Of a stretch of 64,000 nucleotides of DNA, positions 30,851 to 39,866 are shown in pieces. Source of the DNA: Roseovarius sp. Its GTDB lineage: Bacteria; Pseudomonadota; Alphaproteobacteria; Rhodobacterales; Rhodobacteraceae. Every line of letters begins with the position of its first letter. Position 1 is the stretch's first letter. The translations under genes and the position numbers were made by a program. The stretch lies in assembly GCA_027493545.1 (NCBI GenBank), contig JAOSKR010000003.1, positions 181,360 through 245,359 of the forward strand. Reading direction: 5' to 3'. The notes below the pieces were generated by a model, which was not told the DNA's origin, made no database searches, and worked only from the letters and a program-made list of their open reading frames with translations.

Positions 30851-31765
30851 ATGCCGCTTGCAATGAACCGCGAGGTCTTCATCACCTGCGCCGTCACCGG
30901 CTCGGGCGCCACCCAGGACCGCAGTCCGCATGTGCCGCGCAGCCCCGAGGAGATCGCAAAAAGCGCCATCGCCGCCGCCCGCGCCGGCGCCGCGATCGTA
31001 CACTGCCACGTGCGCGACCCCGAGACCGGAGCACCGTCGCGCGACCCGAAGATGTTTCGCGAGGTCACCGACCGCATCCGCGATGCCGACACCGATGTGG
31101 TGCTGAACCTCACCGCCGGCATGGGCGGCGACATGATCTTCGGCGATCCCGAGCGCCCGCTGCCCCTGAACGAGGCCGGCACCGACATGGCCGGCGCCAC
31201 CGAGCGCGTGGCCCATGTCGCCGAATGCCTGCCGGAAATCTGTACGCTCGATTGCGGCACCATGAACTTCGCCGAGGCCGACTATGTGATGACCAACACG
31301 CCCGGCATGCTGCAGGCGATGGGCGCGATGATGACCGAACTGGGCGTCAAGCCCGAGATCGAGGCGTTCGACACCGGCCATCTGTGGTACGCCAAGCAGC
31401 TGGTCAAGGACGGCATCCTGGAATCGCCGGCGCTGGTGCAGCTCTGCATGGGGGTGCCGTGGGGGGCGCCGGATGATCTCAACACCTTCATGGCGATGGT
31501 CAACAACATCCCCGACGACTGGACCTTTTCGGCCTTTTCGCTGGGACGCAACCAGATGGCCTATGTCGCGGCGGCGGTGCTGGCCGGGGGCAATGTGCGC
31601 GTCGGGCTCGAGGACAATCTGATGCTCGACCGCGGCGTGCTGGCCGAGAACTGGCAACTGGTCGAGCGCGCGCGCGAGATCATCGAGCGCATGGGCGCGC
31701 GCGTCATCGGCCCCGACGAGGTGCGCCAGCGCCCGGGGCTGGTGAAACGGGCGCCAAGGGGTTGA
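30851..31765 (+). CDS. BKACE-family 3-keto acid cleavage enzyme (probable 3-dehydrocarnitine cleavage)
   Basis: Metal-dependent TIM-barrel enzyme that condenses a beta-keto acid with acetyl-CoA to give acetoacetate and a new acyl-CoA. 304 residues with family motifs EVFITCAVTGSG, GAAIVHCHVRDPETG (zinc-binding histidines), LNLTAGMGGDM and GNVRVGLEDNLMLDRG. In the carnitine pathway it converts 3-dehydrocarnitine plus acetyl-CoA to betainyl-CoA plus acetoacetate, which fits the carnitine dehydrogenase two genes downstream. ATG 30851 was chosen over longer frames because of an excellent GAGGAGG site and family N-terminus. First gene of the carnitine operon; its stop overlaps the SDR start. Confidence 0.9.
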   Translation: MPLAMNREVFITCAVTGSGATQDRSPHVPRSPEEIAKSAIAAARAGAAIVHCHVRDPETGAPSRDPKMFREVTDRIRDADTDVVLNLTAGMGGDMIFGDPERPLPLNEAGTDMAGATERVAHVAECLPEICTLDCGTMNFAEADYVMTNTPGMLQAMGAMMTELGVKPEIEAFDTGHLWYAKQLVKDGILESPALVQLCMGVPWGAPDDLNTFMAMVNNIPDDWTFSAFSLGRNQMAYVAAAVLAGGNVRVGLEDNLMLDRGVLAENWQLVERAREIIERMGARVIGPDEVRQRPGLVKRAPRG

Positions 31766-32526
31766 GCGCGCGCGTCGTCATTACCGGCGGCGCATCGGGG
31801 ATCGGGCTGCGCATGGCCGAGCGTTTTTCCGAGCGCGGCGATCGGGTCGCGATCTGCGATGCCGATGGCGCGGCGGTGGACCGGGTCGCGGCGGGGTATC
31901 CCCGTATCCTCGCACGGGTGGCCGATGTCACCGACGAGGCCGCGATGGGCGCCTTTCTGGCCGAGATCGAGACGACATGGGGCGGCGCCGACGTCGTCTG
32001 CGCCAATGCCGGCACCGGCGGCCCGGCCGGGCGGATCGAGAATCTGGACCTAGATGACTGGACCGCCTGCCCGGGCGTCAACCTCACCGGCGCCTTCCTG
32101 ACCTGCCGCTGGGCGGCGCGGGTGATGCGGGCGCAAGGTTCGGGGCTCATTTTGCTGACCGCCTCGACCGCCGGGCTTTTCGGTTACCCGCTGCGCGCGC
32201 CCTACGCGGTGGCGAAATGGGGCGTCGTCGGGCTGACCCGGACCCCGGCGATGGAGCTGGGACCGGCCGGCGTGCGCGTCAACGCGCTCGCCCCCGGTGC
32301 GGTCGAGGGCGCGCGGATGGAGCGCGTGCTTGCCAACGAGGCCGCCGCCAGCGGCCAGAGCATCGAGGCGGTGCGCGCGCAATACGTCCGGGGCGTGTCG
32401 CTCAGGACCTGGGTCAGCGCCGACGACGTCGCCGACATGGCGCTCTTTCTCGCCTCGCCGGCCGCAGCGAAGATTTCCGGTCAGGTAATGGCCGTGGACG
32501 GACATACGGAGACATTGGTACCATGA
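31762..32526 (+). CDS. SDR-family oxidoreductase
   Basis: 254 residues of classical short-chain dehydrogenase: cofactor motif TGGASGIG, NAG motif CANAGTGGPAG, catalytic serine in LLTASTAG and YxxxK in YAVAKWG. TTG 31762 overlaps the BKACE stop (TTGA) and its own stop overlaps the next start (ATGA), so it is embedded in the carnitine operon. Plausible roles are 3-hydroxybutyrate dehydrogenase, disposing of the acetoacetate made by BKACE, or oxidation of D-carnitine or another hydroxy compound. Neither can be settled by sequence reading. Confidence 0.85.
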   Translation: MSARVVITGGASGIGLRMAERFSERGDRVAICDADGAAVDRVAAGYPRILARVADVTDEAAMGAFLAEIETTWGGADVVCANAGTGGPAGRIENLDLDDWTACPGVNLTGAFLTCRWAARVMRAQGSGLILLTASTAGLFGYPLRAPYAVAKWGVVGLTRTPAMELGPAGVRVNALAPGAVEGARMERVLANEAAASGQSIEAVRAQYVRGVSLRTWVSADDVADMALFLASPAAAKISGQVMAVDGHTETLVP

Positions 32527-33928
32527 CAAAAAAGGCTGCAATCATCGGCGGCGGCGTGATCGGCGGCGGCTGGGCGGCGCGGTTTCTGCTCAACGGCTGG
32601 GACGTGGCCGTCTTCGACCCCGACCCGGAGGCCGAGCGCAAGATCGGCGAGGTGCTCGCCAACGCCCGCGCCGCGCTGCCGATGCTCTACGACTGTGCGC
32701 TGCCGGCCGAAGGGCGGCTCGGCTTTCATTCGTCCATCGCGGCGGCGGTGGCGGGCGCGGACTGGGTGCAGGAAAGCGTCTCCGAACGGCTCGACCTCAA
32801 GCATCGCGTCATCGCCGAAATCCAGGCCGCCGCGCCCGAAGTCCCGATCGGATCGTCGACCTCGGGGTTCCGCCCGTCGCAATTGCAGGAGGGCGCGACG
32901 GACCCCTCGCGGATCATGGTCGCGCACCCTTCAACCCGGTCTACCTGCTGCCTCTGATCGAGGTCGTTCCCTCGCCCGCCACCTCCGAGGCGGTGGTGCA
33001 GACCGCCGAGGAGCACCTGCGCGCCCTGGGCCTCTACCCGCTGCGTGTGCGCGGCGAAATCGACGCCCACATCGCCGACCGCTTTCTCGAGGCGGTGTGG
33101 CGCGAGGCGCTGTGGCTGGTGAAGGACGGCATCGCCACCACCGAGGAGATCGACAACGCCATCCGCTACGGCTTTGGCCTGCGCTGGGGGCAGATGGGCC
33201 TGTTCGAGACCTATCGCGTCGCCGGCGGTGAGGCCGGGATGCGCCACTTCATCGCCCAGTTCGGGCCGGCGCTGGCCTGGCCCTCGACGCGGCTCATGGA
33301 TGTCCCCGAACTCACCGACGAGCTGATCGAGACCATCGCGGCGCAGTCCGACGCACAATCGGGGCATCTGAGCATCCGCCAGCTGGAGCAGAAACGCGAC
33401 CGCAACCTCATCGCCATGATGCGCGCGCTCAAGCAGCAGGGCAACGCCGCCGGCCGGCTGATCCTCGAGCACCAGGCCCGGCTTGCCGCCGCGCCCGTGG
33501 CCGAAAACCCCATGATCACCCAGCGCCGCGTGGTGCCCATCGACTGGACCGACCTCAACGGGCACATGAACGAGGGGCGCTACGGGCAGATATTCTCGGA
33601 CGCGGCCGAGGCGGTGATGGCCCTTGTCGGCGCCGATGCCGATTACGTCGCCGCCGGCCAAAGCTATTTCACCATCGAGACGACGATCAGATATCTCGCC
33701 GAAACCCATGCCGGCGAGCGGGTCGAGGTTCACACCCGCGTCACCGACGGCCGTGGCAAGAAGTTGCGCTGCTTTCACCGGATGATCCGCGCCGCCGACG
33801 GTGCGGAACTCGCCACCTGCGACCAGCTGATGCTGCATGTGAGCCTGAAGACCCGCCGAACCTGCGAGCCGCCCACCGAAGTGGCGCAAAAGGTCGCGGC
33901 GCTCGCAGCCCTGTACGCCGAGGAGTGA
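32523..33928 (+). CDS. cdhA: L-carnitine dehydrogenase fused to a hotdog thioesterase (frameshifted)
   Basis: The N-terminal 3-hydroxyacyl-CoA dehydrogenase-like part has the NAD motif IIGGGVIGGGWAARFLLNGW, then SSTSGFRPSQLQ and the helical dimerisation domain (RFLEAVWREALWLVKDGIAT). From about residue 335 a 4HBT thioesterase domain follows (VVPIDWTDLNGHMNEGRYGQ). One C is missing near 32927 (HPFNPVYLLP becomes HPSTRST), splitting the frame. Joined length is about 468 residues. The dehydrogenase gives 3-dehydrocarnitine; the thioesterase would release glycine betaine from the betainyl-CoA produced by BKACE. Such fusions are known in carnitine-degrading Alphaproteobacteria. Confidence 0.88.
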
Positions 33929-33933
33929 ACCAG

Positions 33934-35095
33934 ATGCATTTCGGACTGACCGACGAACAGGAGATGATCGTCTCGACCGTGCGCAGCTTCGTCGAGAACG
34001 AGATCTACCCCTTTGAGGCAGAGGTCGAGCGCACCGGCGTGGTGCCCGAGGAAATCGCCAGGGGAGATCAAGCGCAAGACGCTCGATCTGGGCTTTTACG
34101 CCTGCAACTTCCCCGAGGACGTGGGCGGCGCGGGGCTTTCGCATCTTGAATTCGCGCTGGTCGAGCGCGAGTTGGGGCGCGGCTCGATGGCGCTGACGCA
34201 TTTCTTCGGCCGCCCGCAGAACATCCTGATGGCCTGCACGGACGAACAGCGCGAGCGCTACCTGCTGCCGGCGGTGCGCGGCGAGCGGATGGACGCGCTG
34301 GCGATGACCGAACCCGATGCCGGCTCGGACGTGCGCGGGATGAAGTGCTTTGCCCGCCGCGATGGCGGCGACTGGGTGGTGAACGGCACCAAGCATTTCA
34401 TCTCGGGCGCCGATCACGCCGATTTCGTCATCGTCTTCATCGCCACCGGCGAGGATCAGACCCCCAAGGGCCCCAAGAAACGCATCACCGCCTTTCTCGT
34501 CGACCGCGGCACGCCCGGCTTCGCCATCCGGCCCGGCTATCGCTCGGTCAGCCATCGCGGCTATGCCAACATGATCCTCGAATTCGACGACTGCCGCCTG
34601 CCCGACGCCCAGGTGCTGGGCGAGGTCGATGGTGGTTTCGCGGTGATGAACGAATGGCTCTACGCCACCCGGATCACCGTGGCCACGATGAGCGTCGGGC
34701 GCGCCCGACGCTGTTTCGACCTCGCGCTCGCCTACGCCGCCGAGCGCCGCCAGTTCGGCCAGCCGATCGGCCGCTTCCAGGGGGTGAGCTTCCAGATCGC
34801 CGACATGATCACCGAGATCGACGCCGCCGACTGGCTGACGCTCGCGGCCGCGTGGCGGCTCGATCAGGGCCTGCCGGCCAACCGCGAGATCGCCTCGGCC
34901 AAGCTCTACGCCACCGAGATGCTGGCGCGGGTGACTGACGCCACGCTGCAGATCTTCGGCGGCATGGGACTGATGGACGACCTGCCGATCGAGCGCTTCT
35001 GGCGCGATGCGCGGGTGGAGCGCATCTGGGACGGCACCTCGGAGATCCAGCGCCACATCATCGGCCGCGAACTGCTGCGGCCGCTGGGGGCGTGA
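33934..35095 (+). CDS. Acyl-CoA dehydrogenase, probable gamma-butyrobetainyl-CoA dehydrogenase (frameshifted)
   Basis: FAD enzyme of about 387 residues with the family signatures AMTEPDAGSDVRG, the substrate-loop FDDCRLPDAQVLGEVDGGF, QFGQPIGRFQ and the C-terminal RIWDGTSEIQRHIIGREL. The N-terminal helices (MHFGLTDEQEMIVSTVRSFV) are in one frame to about 34060, where an extra G in a G4 run shifts the frame; IKRKTLDLGFYACNFPEDVG continues directly. ATG 33934 is preferred over GTG 33925 because AGGAG is ideally spaced. Context (CaiD-like hydratase, CoA ligase, carnitine dehydrogenase) suggests it forms crotonobetainyl-CoA from gamma-butyrobetainyl-CoA; a generic short-chain substrate is possible. 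Confidence 0.82.
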
Positions 35096-35131
35096 TGCAG
35101 GCGCCGGCAGCGATGTGCCCTGCGGTCGGTT

Positions 35132-35358
35132 TGGGGGCTCCGCCCCCAAGCCCCCGAGGTATTTCCGGCCAGATGATGGCAAGGGCGGGTTTGCGGCACC
35201 CCCCGCCCGCGCGGGACGGGGGGCGTCACCTGGCGCGGTCATCGGCTCCTCAGCCTGTACCGCGTCTCCAGGCTGCCACGGACAGGTTAACGAACCGTTG
35301 CATCATCTGGCCGGAAATACCTCGGGGTGAATTGGCCCCGGACCTGCTCCGGGGCCAA
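35132..35358. repeat. Intergenic nested palindromes and 26-bp inverted repeat
   Basis: This fills the 310-base gap inside the carnitine operon. A perfect hairpin TTGGGGGC-TCC-GCCCCCAA lies at 35131-35149. A perfect 26-base inverted repeat has arms at 35153-35178 and 35301-35326 (arm core GGTATTTCCGGCCAGATGAT). A second hairpin with an 11-base stem (TTGGCCCCGGA/TCCGGGGCCAA, loop CCTGC) lies at 35332-35358. The arm core resembles a short repeat common downstream of genes in Rhodobacteraceae. No coding sequence seen. Confidence 0.75.
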
Positions 35359-35405
35359 GAGGGGCAGCGCCCCTTCAGGGCGGCCACAAGCACCGGGGCG
35401 CGCCC

Positions 35406-37445
35406 ATGACGCGCGACCTCACCCGCCTCCTGCGCCCGCGCTCGATCGCCGTCATCGGCGGCGGCGCCGGTGCGCGAGCGTTATCGAGCAATGCCGCAAG
35501 ATGGGCTTTTCCGGGCCGGTCTGGCCGGTGCATCCCACCCGATCCGAGGTAGGCGGCGTCGCCGCATACGCCAAGCTCGAGGATCTGCCCGCCGCCCCTG
35601 ACGCCGCCTTTGTCGGGATCAACCGGCACGCCACCGTCGAGGCGGTGGGCGCGCTGGCCCGGATGGGTGCGGGCGGAGCGGTCTGTTTCGCCTCCGGATT
35701 CCGCGAGGCGCAGGCCGAGACCGGCGACGGCGATGCGCTGCAGGCGGCGCTTCTGGCGGCGGCGGGGGAGATGCCGATCATCGGGCCCAACTGCTACGGC
35801 TTCATCAACTATCTCGACGGCGCCCTGCTCTGGCCCGACCAGCATGGCGGGCGGCGGGTCGGGCGCGGCGTGGCGATTCTCACGCAAAGCTCCAACATCG
35901 CCATCAACCTGACCATGCAGGCGCGCGAGCTGCCGCTGGCCTATGTCGCCACCGCCGGAAACGGCGCCCAGACCGGGCTGGCCGAGATCGGGCGCGCGCT
36001 CATCAATGATCCCCGCGTCACCGCGCTGGGGCTGCATATCGAGGGGTGGGGGATCTGCGCGAATTCGAGGCGCTGGCTCGGGCTGCGCATGATGCCGGCA
36101 AGCCGGTCGTGGCGCTCAAGGCCGGGCGGTCGGAACTGGCGCAGGCGGCGACGCTCAGCCACACCGCCTCGCTGGCCGGCAGCGAGGCAGGTTCGCGCGC
36201 GCTCCTCGCGCGTCTCGGCATCGCGCAGGTGGACAGCCTGACCGCATTGCTGGAGACGCTCAAGCTTTTGCACCTCGCCGGGCCGCTGCCATCGAACCGG
36301 ATCGTGGCAATGGCCTGTTCGGGCGGCGAGGCGAGCCTCGTGGCCGATGCCGCGACCGGGCATGACGTGGTCTTTCCGCCGCTCGACGCGGCCCAGCACG
36401 GGGCGCTGCGCGCGGCGCTGGGACCCAAGGTGGCGCTCGCGAACCCGCTCGATTATCACACCTATATCTGGAACGATGTGCCTGCGATGGCCGACACCTT
36501 TGCCGCGATGCTTGCGGGCGATGTGGCGATGGGGCTGCTGGTGGTCGATTTCCCCGCGCCGACCGCTGCGATGCGTCCGCCTGGGATTGCGCGATCGAAG
36601 CGGCGGCCGGGGCGCGCCGGCGCGCGGGCAAGCCGCTGGCGCTGGTCGCGACCCTGCCCGAGGCGATGCCCGAGGCGGTGGCCGGGCGGATCATCGGCAA
36701 CGATCTGGTGCCGCTATGCGGCCTTGATGACGCGCTGGCGGCAGTCGCGGCGGCGGCGAAGCTCGGATCCGCGACCCCGCCCGCCGAGCCGGTTCTGCTG
36801 CCGGGCGCGCCCGAACACCTGTTGGTGCTGTCCGAGGCCGGGGCCAAGGCGGCACTGGCCGCGCACGGCCTCGACGTGCCGCCATCGGCGCTGGCGGACA
36901 CCGCCGACGAGGCGGCGCGCGCGGCCGGGCGGCTGGGCTTTCCGGTCGTGCTCAAGGGCTCGGGCGCGGCGCACAAGACCGAGGCCGGGCTGGTGGCGCT
37001 GGGCCTTGCCGACGCAGGCGCCGTGCGCGCCACCGCCAAGGCGATGGCCAGCCCGCCCTATCTGGTCGAACAGATGATCGTCGGCTCGCTGGCCGAACTG
37101 CTGGTGGGGGTGCGCCGCGATCCGGCGCACGGCTTCGTGCTCACCCTCGCCGCCGGCGGGGTGCTGACGGAAATCCTGCGCGACAGTGTCTCGCTCATCC
37201 TGCCGGTGACGGCGGCGGAAATCGACACGGCCCTTGACGGCCTGCGCATCGCGCCTTTGCTGCGCGGCTATCGCGGCCGACCACCGGCCGACCGCGCCGC
37301 CATCCTGCGGGCGGTGCTGGCGTTGCAGGACTATGTCGTCGCCCATGCCGCGGGCCTCGACGAGGCCGAGATCAACCCGCTCATCTGCACGGCCACAAGC
37401 GCGGTGGCGGCGGATGCGCTCATCCGGATCGGAGACTGCCCATGA
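35406..37445 (+). CDS. ADP-forming acyl-CoA synthetase (acetate-CoA ligase family; multiple frameshifts)
   Basis: Four frame pieces form one protein of about 680 residues. They are the CoA-binding start (LTRLLRPRSIAVIGGG), the succinyl-CoA-synthetase-like middle (PIIGPNCYGFINYLDG; TQSSNIAINLTMQARELPLA; then ALKAGRSELAQAATLSHTAS with the phosphorylated histidine) and the ATP-grasp C-terminus (PVVLKGSGAAHKTEAGLVAL; VLTLAAGGVLTEILRD; EINPL). Breaks lie near 35475, 36050 and 36580. Enzymes of this family make acyl-CoA from acid, ATP and CoA with ADP release. Sandwiched between the acyl-CoA dehydrogenase and caiD, it most likely activates gamma-butyrobetaine, crotonobetaine or carnitine, replacing the AMP-forming CaiC of enterobacteria. 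Its stop overlaps the caiD start by four bases. Confidence 0.85.
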
Positions 37446-38227
37446 CCGACACCCCCCTTCGTACCGAGCGCCGCGGCGCGGTGCTCGAGGTCACCCTCGA
37501 CCGGCCCAGGGCCAACGCCATCGACGCCACCACCAGCCGCGCGATGGGCGAGGTCTTCGCCGATTTCCGTGACGATCCCGATCTGCGCGTGGCGATCATC
37601 ACCGGCGCGGGCGAGAAGTTCTTCTGCCCGGGCTGGGATCTCAAGGCCGCCGCCGGCGGCGAGGCCGCCGACAGCGACTACGGCGTCGGCGGGTTCGGCG
37701 GGCTGCAGGAGCTGCGCGCGATGAACAAGCCGGTGATCGCGGCGGTGAACGGCATCTGCTGCGGCGGCGGGTTCGAGTGGGCGCTTTCGGCCGACATCAT
37801 TCTGGCCGCCGAGCACGCCAGCTTTGCCCTGCCGGAAATCCGCTCGGGCACGGTGGCGGATGCGGCCTCGGTCAAGCTGCCCAAGCGCATCCCCTATCAC
37901 ATCGCCATGGAGATGCTGCTGACGGGCCGCTGGCTGAGCGCCGAGGAGGGCGCGCGCTGGGGTTTCGTGAACCACGTCTATCCCGCGGCCGACCTGATGG
38001 ACGAGGCGCGCGCGCTGGCCGATCATCTCGCCGGCGGCCCGCCGCTGGTCTATGCCGCGATCAAGGAGATCGTGCGCGAGGCCGAGGCGATGACCTTTCA
38101 GGACGCCATGAACCGGATCACGCGGCGGCAGTTCGCGAGTGTCGATGTCCTCTACGCCTCCGAGGATCAGGCCGAAGGCGCGCGCGCCTTTGCCGAGAAG
38201 CGCGATCCGGTCTGGAAGGGACGCTGA
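37442..38227 (+). CDS. caiD: Carnitinyl-CoA dehydratase (crotonobetainyl-CoA hydratase)
   Basis: Crotonase-fold enzyme of 261 residues. It closely follows E. coli CaiD along its length: LDRPRANAIDATTSRAMGEV, VAIITGAGEKFFCPGWDLKA (oxyanion hole), KPVIAAVNGICCGGGFEWAL (second oxyanion glycine), FALPEIRSGTV with the catalytic glutamate, and the C-terminal AFAEKRDPVWKGR ending identical to CaiD. It interconverts crotonobetainyl-CoA and L-carnitinyl-CoA. The frame is intact and the start overlaps the CoA ligase stop (ATGA). It is the last gene of the carnitine operon. Confidence 0.93.
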   Translation: MTDTPLRTERRGAVLEVTLDRPRANAIDATTSRAMGEVFADFRDDPDLRVAIITGAGEKFFCPGWDLKAAAGGEAADSDYGVGGFGGLQELRAMNKPVIAAVNGICCGGGFEWALSADIILAAEHASFALPEIRSGTVADAASVKLPKRIPYHIAMEMLLTGRWLSAEEGARWGFVNHVYPAADLMDEARALADHLAGGPPLVYAAIKEIVREAEAMTFQDAMNRITRRQFASVDVLYASEDQAEGARAFAEKRDPVWKGR

Positions 38228-38321
38228 GCGGCGCGGTTGCAATCGCGGGTCAAATCGGAAAGAAATCCCGGCAAGCCGGGGCGCGCCGCCCGCAGGCGCC
38301 CACAAGCGCGGGACCACAAAG

Positions 38322-39746
38322 ATGAAGATCACGCCTTTGCTCCTTTGCGGCGGGTCGGGGACGCGGCTCTGGCCGCTCTCGCGCCAGAGCTATCCCAAGC
38401 AGTTCGTGCCGCTCACGGGCGAGGAAACGCTCTTTCAGGCCACCGCGACGCGGCTTTCGGGCGAAGGTTTCGCGGCGCCGCTGGTGATCACCAACGCCGC
38501 CTTTCGTTTCATCGTGACCGAGCAGCTGGCCGAGGCGGGCATCGATCCGCGCGCCATCCTGATCGAGCCCGAGGGCCGCAACACCGCCCCCGCGATCCTC
38601 GCCGCGGCGCTGTGGCTCGAGACCCGCGACCCCGACGCGCTGATGCTGGTCGCGCCCTCCGATCATGTCGTTCCCGACGCCGCCGCCTTTCGCGTGGCGG
38701 TCGCGGCGGGCGTACCTGCGGCCGCCGCGGGCCGGCTGGTAACCTTCGGCATCCGCCCCGACCGGCCCGAAACCGGTTATGGCTATCTGGAACTCGACAC
38801 CCTCGCCGAAGGCGGGACGCCCGAACCGGTTTCGCTGCGCCGCTTCGTCGAGAAACCCGACCGTGCCGCGGCCGAGGCGATGCTCGCCTCCGGGCGTCAT
38901 CTGTGGAACGCCGGCATCTTTCTTTTTTCGGTGGCGGCGATCCTCGATGCCTTTCGCGCGCACCGCCCCGAGATGATCGCGCCGGTGCGCGCAGCGCTCG
39001 ATCAGGGCGAGACCGATCTGGATTTCCTGCGCCTCGCGCCCGAGGCCTGGACCGGGGTCGAGGCGATCTCGATCGACTACGCGGTGATGGAGAAGGCCGA
39101 CAACCTTTCGGTGGTGCCCTTTGCCGGCGGCTGGTCCGATCTGGGCGGCTGGGACGCGGTCTGGCGCGAGGGCGGGCGTGATGGGCGCGGCGTCGGGCTC
39201 TCGGGCCACGCCACCGCCATCGATTGCGATGACACGCTCTTGCGGTCGGAGGATGCCGCGCTCGAAGTGGTGGGCATCGGGCTCCGGAACATCATCGCCG
39301 TGGCCATGCCCGACGCGGTCCTGGTGGCCGACGCCAGCCGCGCGCAGGACGTCAAGCAGGCGGTGACGGCACTCAAGGCCAAGAACGCCCGTCAGGCAAC
39401 CGAGTTCCGCAAGGATCACCGGCCCTGGGGGTGGTTCGAGACGCTGGTTGCCGGCGACCGGTTCCAGGTCAAGCGCATCCATGTCCATCCCGGCGGGGTG
39501 CTGTCGCTGCAGTCCCATCACCACCGGGCCGAGCATTGGGTGGTGGTCGAGGGCACCGCGCGGGTGACGATCGGCGAGGATGTCAGGCTGATGGCGGAAA
39601 ACGAGTCCGTCTACATCCCGCTGGGCACCGTTCACCGGCTGGAAAACCCGGGCAAGCTGCCCCTTGTGCTGATCGAGGTGCAGACCGGCGGCTATCTGGG
39701 CGAGGACGACATCATCCGTTACGAGGACGTCTACGCGCGCAAGTGA
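38322..39746 (+). CDS. manC: Mannose-1-phosphate guanylyltransferase / mannose-6-phosphate isomerase
   Basis: Bifunctional type II enzyme of 474 residues making GDP-mannose for exopolysaccharide or lipopolysaccharide. The pyrophosphorylase signature LLCGGSGTRLWPLSRQSYPK, then FVEKPD and GWSDLGGWDAVW, form the N-terminal domain. The C-terminal cupin carries the isomerase motif (RPWGWFETL, VHPGGVLSLQSHHHRAEHW, PLGTVHRLENPG) with metal-binding histidines. ATG 38322 starts the conserved N-terminus; longer upstream frames are not homologous. It stands alone between the carnitine and creatinine modules and is unrelated to either. Confidence 0.95.
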   Translation: MKITPLLLCGGSGTRLWPLSRQSYPKQFVPLTGEETLFQATATRLSGEGFAAPLVITNAAFRFIVTEQLAEAGIDPRAILIEPEGRNTAPAILAAALWLETRDPDALMLVAPSDHVVPDAAAFRVAVAAGVPAAAAGRLVTFGIRPDRPETGYGYLELDTLAEGGTPEPVSLRRFVEKPDRAAAEAMLASGRHLWNAGIFLFSVAAILDAFRAHRPEMIAPVRAALDQGETDLDFLRLAPEAWTGVEAISIDYAVMEKADNLSVVPFAGGWSDLGGWDAVWREGGRDGRGVGLSGHATAIDCDDTLLRSEDAALEVVGIGLRNIIAVAMPDAVLVADASRAQDVKQAVTALKAKNARQATEFRKDHRPWGWFETLVAGDRFQVKRIHVHPGGVLSLQSHHHRAEHWVVVEGTARVTIGEDVRLMAENESVYIPLGTVHRLENPGKLPLVLIEVQTGGYLGEDDIIRYEDVYARK

Positions 39747-39866
39747 GGTGCCGGGCCGTCACATCGGCGCGGATACCCTGGATCAAGGCCGGCATCGGGC
39801 GTTGAAGCCGCGCGTGCCTTCACGGCCGGCACCCAAGCCCCCCGCGGGTTTCCGGATTGGCGCCGT

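Noticed and set aside
28346..31657. A minus-strand open frame of about 1100 codons
   Set aside because: It crosses the MFS exporter, the GlxA regulator and the BKACE gene, all clearly coding in other frames, and shows no protein family.
32726..35242. Minus-strand frame of about 840 codons
   Set aside because: Antisense shadow of the carnitine dehydrogenase and acyl-CoA dehydrogenase; low-complexity His/Asp/Arg-rich translation.
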